Notes: a model not told the origin generated them from the sequence alone. A DNA stretch of 64,000 nucleotides from Brachypodium distachyon (GCF_000005505.3 NC_016134.3:42036150-42100149); one strand, 5' to 3'; counted from the first letter of the stretch, positions 1 to 10,613 are shown. Numbers and translations: made by a program.

Positions 1-1199
1 ATTGCTGGAATGCAACGGTACTCTGCGCTTTGGATGCTGTGACCATGTCGACTGCCATGATAGTCCCTTCCTCATGGTGTTTGTAGGCACGGGCAACAAT
101 GAGCTCATGTCTGCCTGCGTCACATCCGCCAGCGTCTACACGTCTGAGGTTGGTGCCTGGAGCTACTTCACCACATGTGAGCACCCATACACCTGGGTTG
201 ACAAGCAGCCCAGCGTCCTTTTGGGAAATACAATATATTTTCTGTGTGAAGGGGGCACTGGAATCATGGAGTATGATGTGGTTGGGCAGAGGCTATCATG
301 GATCAACACACCCTTTGAGTACGGGGACAGTGAGAGTAACTTTGTCCTCGTGACTGCAGAAGATGTCAACCTGGGTCTGGCCGGTGTGCAGGACTCATGT
401 ATATACATGTGGAGAAGGGTATTTGATGCCAACGCAGCTGTGGCATGGGCTCAGTCCAGGGTCATCGAGCTCCATACGCTGCTCCCCACCCGTGCGCTCT
501 CAGACAAAACCCATGTGATTGGCTTTGTGGAGGCAGCCGGAGCCATTTTGTTGAAAACAAATTCTGAGTTGCTAATGTTTAATCTCAACTCACATCGAGT
601 CAAGAAGGTAAGCATCCAGGGTTGCATAGATGATGCAGATGATGTAGCCATTCCGTACATGAGCTTTTATACTCCACATAATCAAACCGAGAGGGAACTT
701 ACTTGGGAACATGAGGGCATGATGCTTCGGAAGTATCCTGAATTCTTCCAAACAGGTATGTGGTAGATAATATTACAATAAAGTGTTCACTACTAGTAGT
801 TGGTGTGAGTAGGAGAATTTGGGGATGCATTCCTTAAAGGAGGGGAGAATGTAATATCTCGACTCGTTATTTGAGTACAGAGGAAAGGAAAAAAGAAGAA
901 GAAGAAACAAAATGTTTATTCAGTGCTGATTTGTGCCCGGAGGGCTATCCAATGATGATAGTTCTACCAATAGATTAAAATGTCTTCTGTAGGCTTCATT
1001 GCTTCTTTCAAATATAAGCCCTTCCACTCTTCTGACATCACCTGCTTAGGTTGTTCTTGTCTTTGATACTCTCCTGCTGATATAAGCGACACTAGTATAT
1101 TTCTTGATGTTGCGCTAATAGCATTCCTGATGATTTATTTCTGCAGAAAATGGATCAAGAGAAGCCCAGGAGAGCAAGCTTCATCTACCCTTAGCCTAA
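1..1199 (+). CDS. Grass F-box protein, C-terminal F-box-associated region (5' end outside window)
   Basis: The frame is open from the window edge, so the start codon and any F-box domain lie outside. The visible part resembles the beta-propeller-like F-box-associated region of grass F-box proteins: SVLLGNTIYFLCEGGTGIMEYD, then a segment like RLSWINTP, FVLVTAEDVNLGLAGV, an aromatic MWRRV strand and AQSRVIELHTLLP. I read two exons, 1-755 and 1147-1199. The donor is CAG|GTATGT and the acceptor CTGCAG, and joining them keeps the frame and gives a short polar tail ending at TAA 1197-1199. If the intron is retained, the protein stops at TAG 764-766. Such proteins usually act as substrate adaptors of SCF ubiquitin ligases; that role is family knowledge only. 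Domain recognition is from memory of the family pattern. Confidence 0.6.
756..1146 (+). other. Intron with an internal stop and poly(A) signal
   Basis: The GT...AG intron of the F-box-like gene begins with GTATGTGG, and its TAG at 764-766 is followed at 777-782 by AATAAA. A transcript retaining the intron could therefore terminate here and make a protein with a different short tail. The sequence allows both forms and I cannot choose between them. Confidence 0.4.
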
Positions 1200-2493
1200 G
1201 AAATCAGAAGCAACCGTGGCTTGAAGGTTGTCGATGGGATCTTCAGATACTCTGTTTATCAGTTTCACCCTGGTTTACCTGCTGCACATGAACCTGCATT
1301 TTGATTGGGATCGTAGATGCCGATTTCACTGAACTTTGGTTTAACCCTTTCAAGAATGGACCTGAGATGATCTATTTTTCTTTTACCTTGTTGTAGCAGT
1401 TGTTGTAGCAGTTGACACTTTTGGATACCACCCTTTTGTACAGACGAAATTAAACCATGTTGTAAGCGTCATCACTTTTTTGCTTCAGTTTCGCCTTGAG
1501 TCATCTCAATTATGATTGGGTTGAGGATGAGAAGGGAATCCAATTATTCTGTTATTTGTTAATATTACTTTTCTAGTAAGGTATTATCTACGTAGTACAT
1601 TCCGTGGAATCTTCTATGTTGTTTCTTTCACGAGATCTAATGTTGAATTCTTCCTATATTTCCATTGAACAAGGAAGAGAAAATCGTGTGCAGTCATCCA
1701 TAGATGCTTTTTGGATGGCAAGGTGCATCAGCTGAAAGCTCTCTAGTGGTGTGCCGATATCTGGTGTAAGGCTGTAAGCTACTGTGCGGTAGGTACATTC
1801 TCAGTTCTCAGGACATTCCTTGCATGGCTTCATCTTGTGTGTGAAATACTGTCATGACATTCTTTTTTGGATTGTAGGAGCTCACCGCTACCAATTCCAT
1901 TCATAGTGAGCGGGACTGATAAACAGCTGTCTGTCACACATAGACACACATGGATTCAGGCAAACCCCTGAAACCACCCAAAGTTTTTTCTTTTGCGCAG
2001 GAAAACTACCCAAAGTTGCCACAATATTCTACTAAAAACATTACATGTAAAGAACTGCAGCCATAGAATGAGTTTTTTAGAAGGCCTTATTTTCATGTGG
2101 TTATTGTCATATGATGTGCTTGAATAAACTGTTTCTGATATATATTTTCTTGTTCTCTTAGAATCACTTTTAAGAGGAAAAAAATTACTGAGGTCAGCAA
2201 TTATGATACCTTAGTCCATATTATTCTCAATAGCATGACATGATTGCATACCTTCATTGGAGAAAATTTGAGGGGAGACACAGAAAGATTTGCTCACTGG
2301 GATGTTGAGCCCAGGAGTGAACCAAGTATGTCAGGTTTGTGCAAATCCTCCTTGTTGCAATATTATGATATAGGACTAGCGGCAGAATTACAATTCTTTA
2401 CATATTAACTGGGGCGACTACATCTGTTGACACATGACATCTGCAGATTTACCAAAAAGGAGTGAACATCACCAAGATACTGCTTCTCACTAG
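1200..2493. other. Intergenic, no gene seen
   Basis: This holds the 3' flank of the F-box-like gene and then the 3' flank of the first SAUR gene on the minus strand. It is AT-rich with only short, non-conserved open frames. I see no RNA gene or inverted repeat worth naming. Confidence 0.6.
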
Positions 2494-2934
2494 CTATAGC
2501 AATATAGCTAGTGATGGGCCAAGATCCTTGGAAAACACAGTGATCCTAGTCTCACAGTTATGTGGCATTACTACAGATCTAAGAACTGCCCTCTCCACCT
2601 CTTCCGAGGGCTTTCTTCTAAGCAAGCACATCAAATATGCCATCACTGCTGCATCACAAGGTACCATGATCCTGTCTTCACTCATGAACCCGAACTCATC
2701 CTCAGACATCCTCAGGAGCTCCCCAAACACCGTTGTACCGAGATATGCCAATGGAACTTCAAACCGCTCCCCACCAGCTGTGTAGACGATGCAGTGGCCC
2801 TTGTCTGCTATGGCTGATGCGCCGCATATGTTTGTTTCTTTGATTGCCCCCATCATCATCAGCCTCCACTTCCCAAGGGCTGCCATCTGTTGCCACTTCT
2901 TTGCCTGTCGAACTAGCCTCTTAGGAGTGATCAT
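2494..2934 (-). CDS. SAUR family protein (small auxin up-regulated RNA)
   Basis: This is an intact single-exon protein of 146 aa, typical for SAURs, which lack introns. A basic N-terminus ([15 protein letters not shown]) precedes the auxin-inducible domain at roughly residues 40-115, with the core motifs [40 protein letters not shown] and [12 protein letters not shown]. SAURs are short-lived proteins that promote cell expansion, mainly by inhibiting PP2C.D phosphatases and so keeping plasma-membrane H+-ATPases active (family knowledge). The start is the ATG at 2932-2934, about 95 bp downstream of a TATA box. It is the most divergent intact member of the cluster: its N-terminal linker and its tail after VVMPHNCE differ from the others. 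Confidence 0.9.
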   Translation of the reverse strand: MITPKRLVRQAKKWQQMAALGKWRLMMMGAIKETNICGASAIADKGHCIVYTAGGERFEVPLAYLGTTVFGELLRMSEDEFGFMSEDRIMVPCDAAVMAYLMCLLRRKPSEEVERAVLRSVVMPHNCETRITVFSKDLGPSLAILL

Positions 2935-3027
2935 GGTGTATTTCTTCTGATGAGATGCACCTTTTCCTGAAATGTGTTGGCACTTCAGATTTTGGATGAT
3001 GTGAAGACGGTGTACTCTAGTTCCGAG

Positions 3028-3035
3028 TATTTATA
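3028..3035 (-). promoter_or_regulatory. TATA box of the first SAUR gene
   Basis: On the minus strand this reads TATAAATA, about 95 bp upstream of the SAUR start codon, leaving a 5' leader of about 60-70 bp. No classic auxin-response TGTCTC pair was confirmed nearby. Confidence 0.6.
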
Positions 3036-4451
3036 GCATAGCAATAAAAACTGGAGCCATAAGTTTGTCTGGGTGTAACACTTAGTATGACTAGTTCGCC
3101 AGAGACAAAGTCATGAGCTTTATCTTCATAGAGGTTACTATCTTGCTCTAAACGATTGAGTTCGATACTCACTTCGCTTCTTAACATACACTTTAGGTCC
3201 ACTCTGTTTATCCTTTTATTGGTCCAGTCTATTTCAGTCTCATTCTTCCATTATGATAGCCAGCCTGTTCCTGCTTGGTTTTACATTTGTAACGGGTTAC
3301 ATTGGTGTTGAAGGAGTGAAGGTGTAGATTTTTCTTTTTAAGATTTTCTTTCAGTGATGAGCTGAAGCTCAATTAAGTGAAGCTTTTCGATGCATACTTT
3401 TGCTTCTTCATGGTTCCTTCTGAACTATGATCTACTAATGAACATCGAACGTTCTAGGAAAAGGTCCCAGACTGGTGCTTCTTCATCTTTGTAGTCTACA
3501 TCTGCAGCTAACTTGTGAACACAGCCTTGATTTATTATTTAGGCTGATTCAACTTGTTGATGTGGAGATACAGGAAAGTGATACAATAAAAACGCTGTTT
3601 GTTGACTAATCAGATACCATTTCATTGGATTAATAGATCTGGGGGCTTGTACACTAATTAGATACCATTTTTATGGCACTATCTGTAGCTGGTGCTTTTG
3701 TTAACTTAATGACGTATATATCAGCTGGTAATTGCTTCGCTTTCCAGATTCCTGTAATCTGCCGTCCTTAGATTCTTCCTTCATTTATCTTGCTTTCTTA
3801 ATCACTTTTGTACCAGTTGCTCATAGCTTTAATTTCTAGCAATTATGTGGTCTGTGGTCCATTTTTTTCCTCTTGGTGAACCATCAGCTATTATAGCCTC
3901 CATATGGCCACCTTTTCTTTTCAGTTAAAATGGAAGTTTCTTTTGCAGACATTGTTATCTAGAAGCAGTCAACTCCAGTGGCCGTCTTACTTTCTAACGC
4001 GGTAGAGTTTCTATGCTTTTCAATATGAGATTTATCTGTGGTTGTCGCTAACAGTTTTTTTGAACACACACATTATGGGATATCCACTTGGAAGAGTCAA
4101 TTAACATGTTTGTATTTTCTTGGCTGGTTATGAGATAACTGCGTAGATGATAGGTCATGAAGCAGTGAGAGAATTAAGGGGTCTGTTAATTTGCTTGAAA
4201 TAATTACTAAATCAACATTGCTTCTTGTTTATGAGTGTAGCTTTTTGTAGTATACACATGCCTTTTAGCTTCTGTATTCTATGATAAACATCTTACTCTG
4301 AAGCCCTTTTTTTGATAAGGTACTATGAGGCCTGGGGTTAAAGTAAATCGCTTGCAAAAAGCTGCATGCTAAAGTTTCATTTCTTTTCTTCTGTGTTGAG
4401 CTATTTACATCACATTGGACGAGACATGCAAAAAAGGAGAACTGCATATCT
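3036..4451. other. Intergenic between two minus-strand SAUR genes
   Basis: This contains the upstream region of the first SAUR and the 3' flank of the second. It is AT-rich. I find no gene, transposon terminus or tandem repeat that I can support. Confidence 0.55.
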
Positions 4452-4868
4452 TCAGGAGCTACAAACTGCATGTTGCTGGTTCAGCAACTCAGATGACACC
4501 GTACAGCTTGAATACTGGCATGGCATCACCACAGAGCTCAGGAACGCCCTCTCGACTTCCTCTGATGCGTTTCTTCTGAGCAAGCACATGATGTACTCCA
4601 TCATCATTGCATTGAAGGGCAGTGTGATCTTGCCATCACTTGTGTACCCAAACTCCTCCTGGGACATCCTTAGTAGCTCAAGGAAGATGGTCGTGCCGAG
4701 GTAAACCAGCGGGACCTCAAACCGCCTCCCTTCGGCAGTGTACACGACGAAGTGACCCTTATCTGTGACATTTGATGACGCACAACACACTTCGTCATCT
4801 CCGGCGACGGTCGTCTTGGCCCTCTGCCACTTCCTCGCCAACTGAGCAAGCTTCTTTGGTTGGATCAT
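4452..4868 (-). CDS. SAUR family protein (module gene 'a', intact copy)
   Basis: This intact 138-aa single-exon SAUR starts MIQPKKLAQLARKWQ. The domain covers roughly residues 32-105, with DKGHFVVYTAEGRRFEVPL, YLGTTIFLELLRMSQEEFGY, LPFNAMMMEYIMCLLRR and SEEVERAFLSSVVMPC. It is the intact counterpart of the pseudogene at 7892-8306. That relation, plus similar flanks on both sides, shows the two regions are copies of one duplicated block. A TATA-like element lies about 80 bp upstream. The role expected from the family is auxin-responsive control of cell expansion. Confidence 0.9.
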   Translation of the reverse strand: MIQPKKLAQLARKWQRAKTTVAGDDEVCCASSNVTDKGHFVVYTAEGRRFEVPLVYLGTTIFLELLRMSQEEFGYTSDGKITLPFNAMMMEYIMCLLRRNASEEVERAFLSSVVMPCQYSSCTVSSELLNQQHAVCSS

Positions 4869-4948
4869 GGCTTGTCGTTCTCGGTTCTAGTCTCAGGTAT
4901 GTTGCTCAGGGATGCTTAGTTTATGATGGTGTCTCTAGCTAGTCCATG

Positions 4949-4956
4949 AATATATA
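4949..4956 (-). promoter_or_regulatory. TATA-like box of SAUR 'a'
   Basis: On the minus strand this reads TATATATT, about 81 bp before the ATG. The flank between this box and the ATG (GATGCTTAG...TGGTGTCTCTAGCTAGTCC on the plus strand) is repeated almost exactly in front of the pseudogene copy at 8341-8401, so the promoter was duplicated together with the gene. Confidence 0.5.
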
Positions 4957-5826
4957 GGCATAGCCATATGACCAATTTGCATTTGGCAGGGGACAAGGCC
5001 ATGATCTTGCTGCGTGCAATGCTGGCTCCAAAGGAAGGCAGACAGATTCAGATAAGATTTTGCTGGGCCATGGCACTGGAGATAATGATAGTGGGCTAGT
5101 GGCTGATGGCAATCAGATGCCTACTACTGGCTGAACTGAGCAGAGAATGTGCAAACCATCTGGGGTCCAGCTTTTATGGAGGTGTTCCTTTTGGTTCAGC
5201 ATCCTGTATCAGGAGACTGGGAGATAAGCAATCATTTCTGAACGATTTGACGACCCTGTGGCTGCAATCGGGTGAGGTGAAGAGCCAGCGTCTAGGGGAC
5301 ACGACATATGATGGTCCAGGAGCCTTTGCTTCTTTAGAGTGTGTACTTTGCACTTACAGCTGCAGCTGCATGCTAGGTGTTTCTTGGCTGATTTATCAGT
5401 ATTTTAATTGCTGCAAATCTAGCAACTTTCTGGGCAGGTCCATATCTCTGTTCATCCATGGTCTGCAAGTTTTGAGGCATCACATGTCTCAGCTATTTCT
5501 TGGCATCTTCCTTGCAATTTCCAATGGGCCTACAGCCTTATTTTTTTCTCTAATTTGAGTTACGGTATGCATGTTTTATTTGAAATTTTTGTTTATTTGG
5601 ACCTCCATAACATGAACATAACTAGACGCATCAAATTCTTTACCAAGAGCTCATTCGGCGCCAACTGTCACTGACCTGATTTCTGAACATTTCAGGTTTG
5701 CTAACGAACTCATGTATAATTCGACAGTTTTGTCAATGAGCAGCCTTTCTCCAAATGGTAGGCTCTCTTCTCCATCTGTGGTTTACATAAACATCATCCT
5801 TTTTTCTATGTCTCTGCAGATGGTAA
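4957..5826. other. Spacer block, copy 1 of 3
   Basis: This non-coding spacer has recognisable copies at about 8450-9600 and 11537-12435. Shared landmarks include TTTTGCTGGGCCATGG, TTACAGCTGCAG followed by TGCATGCTAGGTGTTT, and CCTGATTTC.GAACATTTCAGG. Open frames inside it are not conserved between the three copies, so I do not treat them as genes. Confidence 0.65.
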
Positions 5827-5945
5827 TCAGGAGCTTCAAACAGCAACCCCCTGGCCAACTCCCAGATTTAGTGCCACATCATAGTGGCATGGCATTAGGC
5901 ATCACTATGGAGCAGAGGAACAGCGACTCCATTTCGGCAGAGGCT
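5827..5945 (-). pseudogene. 3' remnant of SAUR 'b'
   Basis: On the minus strand about 40 codons of a SAUR C-terminus remain (SAEMESLFLCSIVMP, then a decayed tail to the stop at 5827-5829). They match the 3' end of the fuller copy at 9605-10062. At the point corresponding to its RSASAEME segment the homology stops abruptly and continues into the promoter of the neighbouring plus-strand SAUR. Most of the coding region and its promoter were therefore deleted in this copy. Confidence 0.7.
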
Positions 5946-6124
5946 CCATGACTAGCTGATAACAAAAAATCGGGTCCAATAGAAATCTCATCAAAATCAT
6001 TTATCACATTGTCTGCAGAGAGGAACGGCGACTCCATTTCGGCAGAGGCTCCATAACTAGCTGATAACAGAAAATCTAGTCCAATAGAAATCTCATCAAA
6101 ATCATTCATCATATTGTCTGCAGA
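5915..6124. repeat. 105-bp tandem duplication (2 copies) across a deletion junction
   Basis: Unit 1 is 5915-6019 and unit 2 is 6020-6124. Both run from GAGGAAC.GCGACTCC to TTGTCTGCAGA and differ at only a handful of positions. Each unit contains the junction between the SAUR 'b' remnant and the promoter block CCAATAGAAATCTCATC, so the duplication happened after the deletion. Confidence 0.85.
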
Positions 6125-6228
6125 GAACACTCATGACCTGTCTCCTGCCCTGTCTACCCCACTGCTATTGCTGATAGGTACACACAACCAACACAAATGC
6201 ACTGCCGTGAGCCCTCTTTTCCTTCTGC

Positions 6229-6235
6229 TATAAAT
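6229..6235 (+). promoter_or_regulatory. TATA box of plus-strand SAUR, copy 1
   Basis: TATAAAT within TTCTGCTATAAATCC lies 130 bp before the start codon. The same box and surrounding 150 bp (AACACTCATG..CTGTCTCCTG upstream, CATCTGCAAGCAGCAGCAT-like leader downstream) occur before the copies at 10741 and 13141. Confidence 0.75.
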
Positions 6236-6364
6236 CCATGGCCTGCTCGACCCAACCTTCATCATCTCCTGCAAGCAGCAGCATCTACACCACATCCTTC
6301 GGAGTTCAGACGTTCTGAGCGAAGTGAAATTTAGCTAGCCAGGAACTCATAGAATATATCAATC

Positions 6365-6775
6365 ATGATCCATCCAAGGAAGCTTGCTCAGTTGGCCAAG
6401 AAGTGGCAGAGGAAGGTGGTGCCCGGAGCTGGTGCTCAGCAGGCTGACGACGGGTGCTGCAGCACGGCGTTGGTCGCTGACAAGGGCCACTGCGTGGTGT
6501 ACGCCGCTGATGGGGCACGGTTTGAGGTGCCGCTGGCATACCTTGGCACGACAGTCTTCAGCGAGCTCCTACGGATGTCTGGGGAGGAATTCGGCTTCGC
6601 AAGCGGCGCCAGTAGAATCACGCTGCCGTGCGATGCCACATCGATGGAGTACGTCATGTGCCTGGTCAGGAGAGAGGCCTCCGAGGAGGTCGAGAGGGCG
6701 TTCTTGAGCTCAATCTCTGGGCATTGCGTGGCGCCATCGATGGGACTCCACCATCAATTTGCTCTCTGCACATAG
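6365..6775 (+). CDS. SAUR family protein (plus-strand gene, copy 1, intact)
   Basis: This intact 136-aa SAUR starts MIHPRKLAQLAKKWQRK. The domain lies at about residues 35-108: DKGHCVVYAADGARFEVPL, YLGTTVFSELLRMSGEEFGF, a short SGASRITLPCD loop and CLVRREASEEVERAFL. The tail ends HHQFALCT. It is very similar to the genes at 10741 and 13141, so it belongs to a recently tandem-duplicated lineage. The start is the first ATG after the conserved leader. The gene is divergently oriented from the minus-strand SAUR 'a'. The likely role is auxin-responsive growth control through PP2C.D inhibition (family knowledge). Confidence 0.92.
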   Translation: MIHPRKLAQLAKKWQRKVVPGAGAQQADDGCCSTALVADKGHCVVYAADGARFEVPLAYLGTTVFSELLRMSGEEFGFASGASRITLPCDATSMEYVMCLVRREASEEVERAFLSSISGHCVAPSMGLHHQFALCT

Positions 6776-7891
6776 CTTATATACTGAAAATAAATTAGTA
6801 CACCTTTTGTAGAGTTGCCAGAACTTTGTATAACCTGATGTGAGGTTCTATTAATTGTCACAGAGATGTCTTTTCTAAGAGAGAAATTTAATCATAGCCA
6901 TTCCGAAGTCCAAACACATTCTTTGTTATAATTCTCAGTGTACTGAAGAAAGTCAAAAGGAATTCGACAGGATGAACAAATGGCCATTCTTAAACCTAAC
7001 GGGAGTCATCGGATTAAGCTTGTACAGTGCAAATCGAGGTTGGTTGAGTGATCTATAGTTTTTTTTCTCTAGGGGAACCTGTGAGGGAGATGGACCCATA
7101 GTTGCTAAGAACCTGGTTCGATCGGGTCGAGGAACGGGATCGCGGGTCGGCACCTCTGGGACAAATCGAAGATGATCTTGCTCGAGAAATCGACCCCGAT
7201 CCCGATTTGGGGAATGCGGCGGGAAATGGACCCGCGATCCCGGCTACTATGGATGGACATGGACCCACCCACCGCCGCCGCTGTCCATCACTGGAAGTGT
7301 GCGGTTCCACCTCTGGGTCTCCTTTCCTCCCAGTCCAGCGCCGTTGAGCCCTCAGTGTCATTCTGGAAGCCTGTTATTTGGCGCTTGTACGTGGCGTCAG
7401 TGTGCAGCTAGCGTATCATGGCCGGTTCTGCATTCATGAGCCGTCCGGCGACTCGTCGGCTGGAGCATCTCCTCCGCACTCTGGTGAGATCCCCATACAG
7501 AATAAGCTCTCTAATCACTAGTAGTATGTATAAAATAAGCAAATTTTGTTTGGGCACAGAGTTCTCAATTTCTCTCGAGAATAGGATATTATGTGTCTTA
7601 CTGATGCTTGCTTCTGAACTCTTCATTAACAGTGCATCTTTCTATGGTCCGTGTACCTTTTTTAGTGGTGCCTCTTCGTTTCTATAGTTCTATGATTTAA
7701 ACATCTGTACTCTGAAGTCATGTTTTGCTAGGGTACTCTGAACCTTGAGGTTTTACAGTAAATCACTCGCAACAAGCTGGCTTGCAAAAAGCTGGTATGC
7801 TAAATTTCATTTCTGTTATGCCGTGGTGAACTATTTACATCACATTGGATTAGACATGATGGAGAACAATCAGGCAAAACTCTGCATATCT
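6776..7891. other. 3' flank of SAUR copy 1 and spacer
   Basis: The first 300 bp match the 3' flank of the copy ending at 11146, including AACCTAACGGGA and a run of T. From about 7090 to 7420 there is a GC-richer stretch rich in GATC/CGGG words with no conserved open frame; it is only partly present in the second copy. From about 7690 onward homology to the 3' flank of SAUR 'a' resumes. No gene is supported. Confidence 0.5.
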
Positions 7892-8306
7892 TCAGGATCT
7901 GTAAACTGTATGTTGCTGGTGCAGCGGTGCAGGTGGCACCGTACAGCTTGAGTACTGGGCATGGCATCACCACAGATCTCAAGAAAGCCCTCTCTACTTC
8001 CTCCAATGGGTTTCTTCTGATCAAGCGCATGATATACTCCATCGCCATTGCGTTGAAGGGCAGTGTGATCCTGCCATCACTTGTGTACCCAATCTCCTGG
8101 TACATCCTCAGTAGCTCGCTGAAGATGGTTGTGCCGAGGTAAGCCAGTGGGACCTCTAACCGCCTCCTGTTGGCAGTATACACGGTGGAGTGGTCCTTTT
8201 CTGCTACTAGCGATGTCGCTCAGCACAGTTCGTCGTGTTCAGCAGCGGTCATCATGATCCACTGCTACTTCGTCGCCAACTGAGCAAGCCTCTTGGGAAG
8301 GATCAT
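7892..8306 (-). pseudogene. SAUR pseudogene (module gene 'a', copy 2)
   Basis: From ATG 8304-8306 the frame reads MILPKRLAQLATK and then hits TAG at codon 14 (8265-8267, where the intact paralogue has TGG). TGA follows at codon 29 (8220-8222). The frame is otherwise open through [18 protein letters not shown] and EVERAFLRSVVMPC, and there an extra C shifts it relative to 4452-4868. One codon is also missing in the QE.IGYTSDG loop. Two nonsense changes plus one frameshift make this a dead copy. Its promoter flank is still recognisable. Confidence 0.88.
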
Positions 8307-9604
8307 GGCTGGCTGTTCTTTGTTCTAATCTCAGGTATGTTGCTCAGGGATGCTTAGTTTATGACTGCTTTGTTAAGTGATGGTGTCTCTAGCTAGTCCA
8401 TGAAGGTATAGTCACAGATATATTACTTATCTGTGTTTGGAAGGTGACAAGACCACAATCTTGGTGCGTGCAATGGTGCCTCCAAAGGGAGGCAGCGAGA
8501 TTCAGATCAGATTTTGCTGGGCCATGGCTCTGTGGGGGCAAATATAGTGGGCTTGTGGTTAGGTAATCAGATGCATACTAGTCCTTGTTGCTGAACTGGC
8601 AGAGGCAGCATGCAAACCGGGGTCCAGCTTTTATTTTGGTGTTCCGTGCAGTTCGGCGTCATGTAACAAGATACTGGGAGATAATCTGATTCAAAGCCAT
8701 CATTTTCTGAATGGTTTGGTGGCCCTGGATTGCAGCTAGGTGAGGTTAAGGGCCAGCGTCAGAGGGGACATGGCATATGATGGCCCAGTAGCCTTTGCTG
8801 AGCAGATGCAGAGTTCACTTCACTGCTTTTGGGTGTGTACTTCTCACTTACAGCTGCAGGTGCATGCTAGGTGTTTGTTGGTTTGTTGAGCAGTGCTTTG
8901 ACAGCTGCAAATCTTGCAAGTTGTTAGCCAGTTCCATATCTCAGTGTCCATCCATGGTATGCGTCATTTCAAGCATCACATGTATCACCCATTTCGTGGT
9001 ATCTTCCTTACATTTTCCAATGGGCCTATATCCATTTTTGGGTGAAGCGTGCTTGGCTTTAATGTGAGTTAAAATGTATAGCTTATTCTTTTTTTCAGGA
9101 AGAGGAGACTCTCCCGGCCTCCCCCTGATGGTTTACTTCGACATCCATGACATTAACATAACTAAAGGTGTAAAATGTTTTACTTACCAAGCACAATTCT
9201 TGAACTCATGCTGTTTCCTCTGTCACTAACCTGATTTCCGAACATTTCAGGTTTGCCGGTCAATTCGATTGTAATTTTACAGTTTTCTTTTTCTTTCTGA
9301 CTCCAGTTTTATATTTGTTTGAACAACCGCAACAGCCTTCCACCGAAAGGTCAGCTCCCTTCTCCGTGTGAAGATTTGCCAACCTCAACGTTTCTATGTA
9401 ACATGTTGCCTCTGAGGCCATGAAACAGAGGAAACAGCATGATCAGCCATTCATCTTTGCTACAATGCACTTTGTATATACATTGCAAGAACAAAGGCTC
9501 TTACTAGTGGCATCTTTGTTAGATGCTTCTTCGCTTGCAAAATCAAAATGTTTTACATAAACAGTTTCCTTTTTCCTATTTTCTTATATCACTGCCGATG
9601 TTAA
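8307..9604. other. Spacer block, copy 2 of 3
   Basis: This begins with the duplicated SAUR 'a' upstream region and continues into the spacer shared with 4957-5826 and 11537-12435. It contains no conserved coding frame. Confidence 0.65.
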
Positions 9605-10062
9605 TCAGGAGCTGCAGACAGCAACAAGCTGGCCAACTTCCAGATGTAGCGCCGCATCATAGTGGCATGACATTGTCATGGAGCAGAGGAACGGCGCCTC
9701 CATCTCGGCAGAGGCGCTTCTCCCGAGCAAGCACATTGCGTACACCATCACCGCCACATCACAGAGCAGCGTGATCTGGCCAATGTTGCCACCCACAAAG
9801 CCGAACTCCTCGTGGGACATCCGCAGGAGATCGCCGAAGACCGCGGTGTTGAGGTAAGCCAGTGGCACCTCAAACCGCGCACCATCAGCCGTGTACACAG
9901 CGCAGCAGCCCTTGCCGGCCACTGACGAGTATGTCGACGTGCCGCAGGACCCTTCGGTTTGTTTTGCCTGGGTCGACGACAACCAGGTCGGCCTCTTCCT
10001 CCCCTGGCTGCCATCCTTTTCCACTTCTTGGAAACCCTAGCTAGTCTCTTCGCACTGATCAT
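9605..10062 (-). pseudogene. SAUR 'b', frameshifted near the N-terminus
   Basis: ATG 10060-10062 opens MISAKRLARVSKKWKRMAA, a normal SAUR start. The rest of the protein (GRKRPTW, then VAGKGCCAVYTADGARFEVPL, YLNTAVFGDLLRMSHEEFGF, RSASAEME) continues in another frame, which implies a lost base near 10003-10010. An ORF starting at an internal ATG (10022-10024) would give 139 aa with an atypical N-terminus, so residual function is possible. Two core positions also look changed (ITLLCD where relatives have ITLPCD, and VMVYAMCLL where they have VMEYAMCLL). The TATA box is retained upstream. I favour a pseudogene; a sequencing error is the alternative. Confidence 0.7.
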
Positions 10063-10172
10063 GATGGCTTCTTGTGTTTATGGAAACTGGAGAGATTCTT
10101 CTGGGAGTTGGAATTTTGGAATGTTTGTCTGTGGATGAAGTGATCGTCACTTGGAGGACGACTTTGCCATGG

Positions 10173-10179
10173 ATTTATA
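10173..10179 (-). promoter_or_regulatory. TATA box of SAUR 'b'
   Basis: On the minus strand this reads TATAAAT (CTATAAATCC), about 110 bp before the SAUR 'b' ATG. The same box and about 200 bp of upstream sequence survive at 12486-12740, where no coding region follows. Confidence 0.65.
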
Positions 10180-10606
10180 GATAACGGAAAAGCCGGTGCT
10201 CGTGCAGACATGGTGGAGGGGCTGCGATGTTTGGGCAGGAGACAAGGCCATGGGCCTTTCAGGTGGACTGCCGCGAGTTATTGAGGAAAAAAAGAGCTGA
10301 GAGGAGATGATCTGGATCAAATTTTGCTGGGGCCAAGTGCTGATCGGTTTGCTTTTGAAAGAATTGGCACAAGGACCCTATGGGGCTCTTGATCCACTAG
10401 CATTCCACATTACCAATCACGTAACCGGTAGTGTCCAATGGAGATCTTATCAAAATCGTTCATCACATTGTCTGCAGCTAGCTGCAACAGCATGGCATGC
10501 CAGAACACTCATGTCCTGTCTCCTGTGCTGTCTACCCCACTGCTATTGCTGATAGCTACACACAACCTACGCACATGCACTGCCCTGAGCCCTCTCTTCC
10601 TTCTGC

Positions 10607-10613
10607 TATAAAT
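10607..10613 (+). promoter_or_regulatory. TATA box of plus-strand SAUR, copy 2
   Basis: TATAAAT lies 134 bp before the ATG, in the same conserved promoter as copies 1 and 3. The upstream block with CACATTGTCTGCAGCTAGC is at about 10463-10481. Confidence 0.7.

Noticed and set aside
5106..5558. 150-codon plus-strand frame in spacer copy 1
   Set aside because: The corresponding positions in spacer copies 2 and 3 do not preserve the frame, so it is not under coding constraint.
5879..6130. 83-codon minus-strand frame with an internal repeat
   Set aside because: The repetition comes from the 105-bp tandem duplication reading through a SAUR remnant and promoter DNA. It is not an independent repeat protein.
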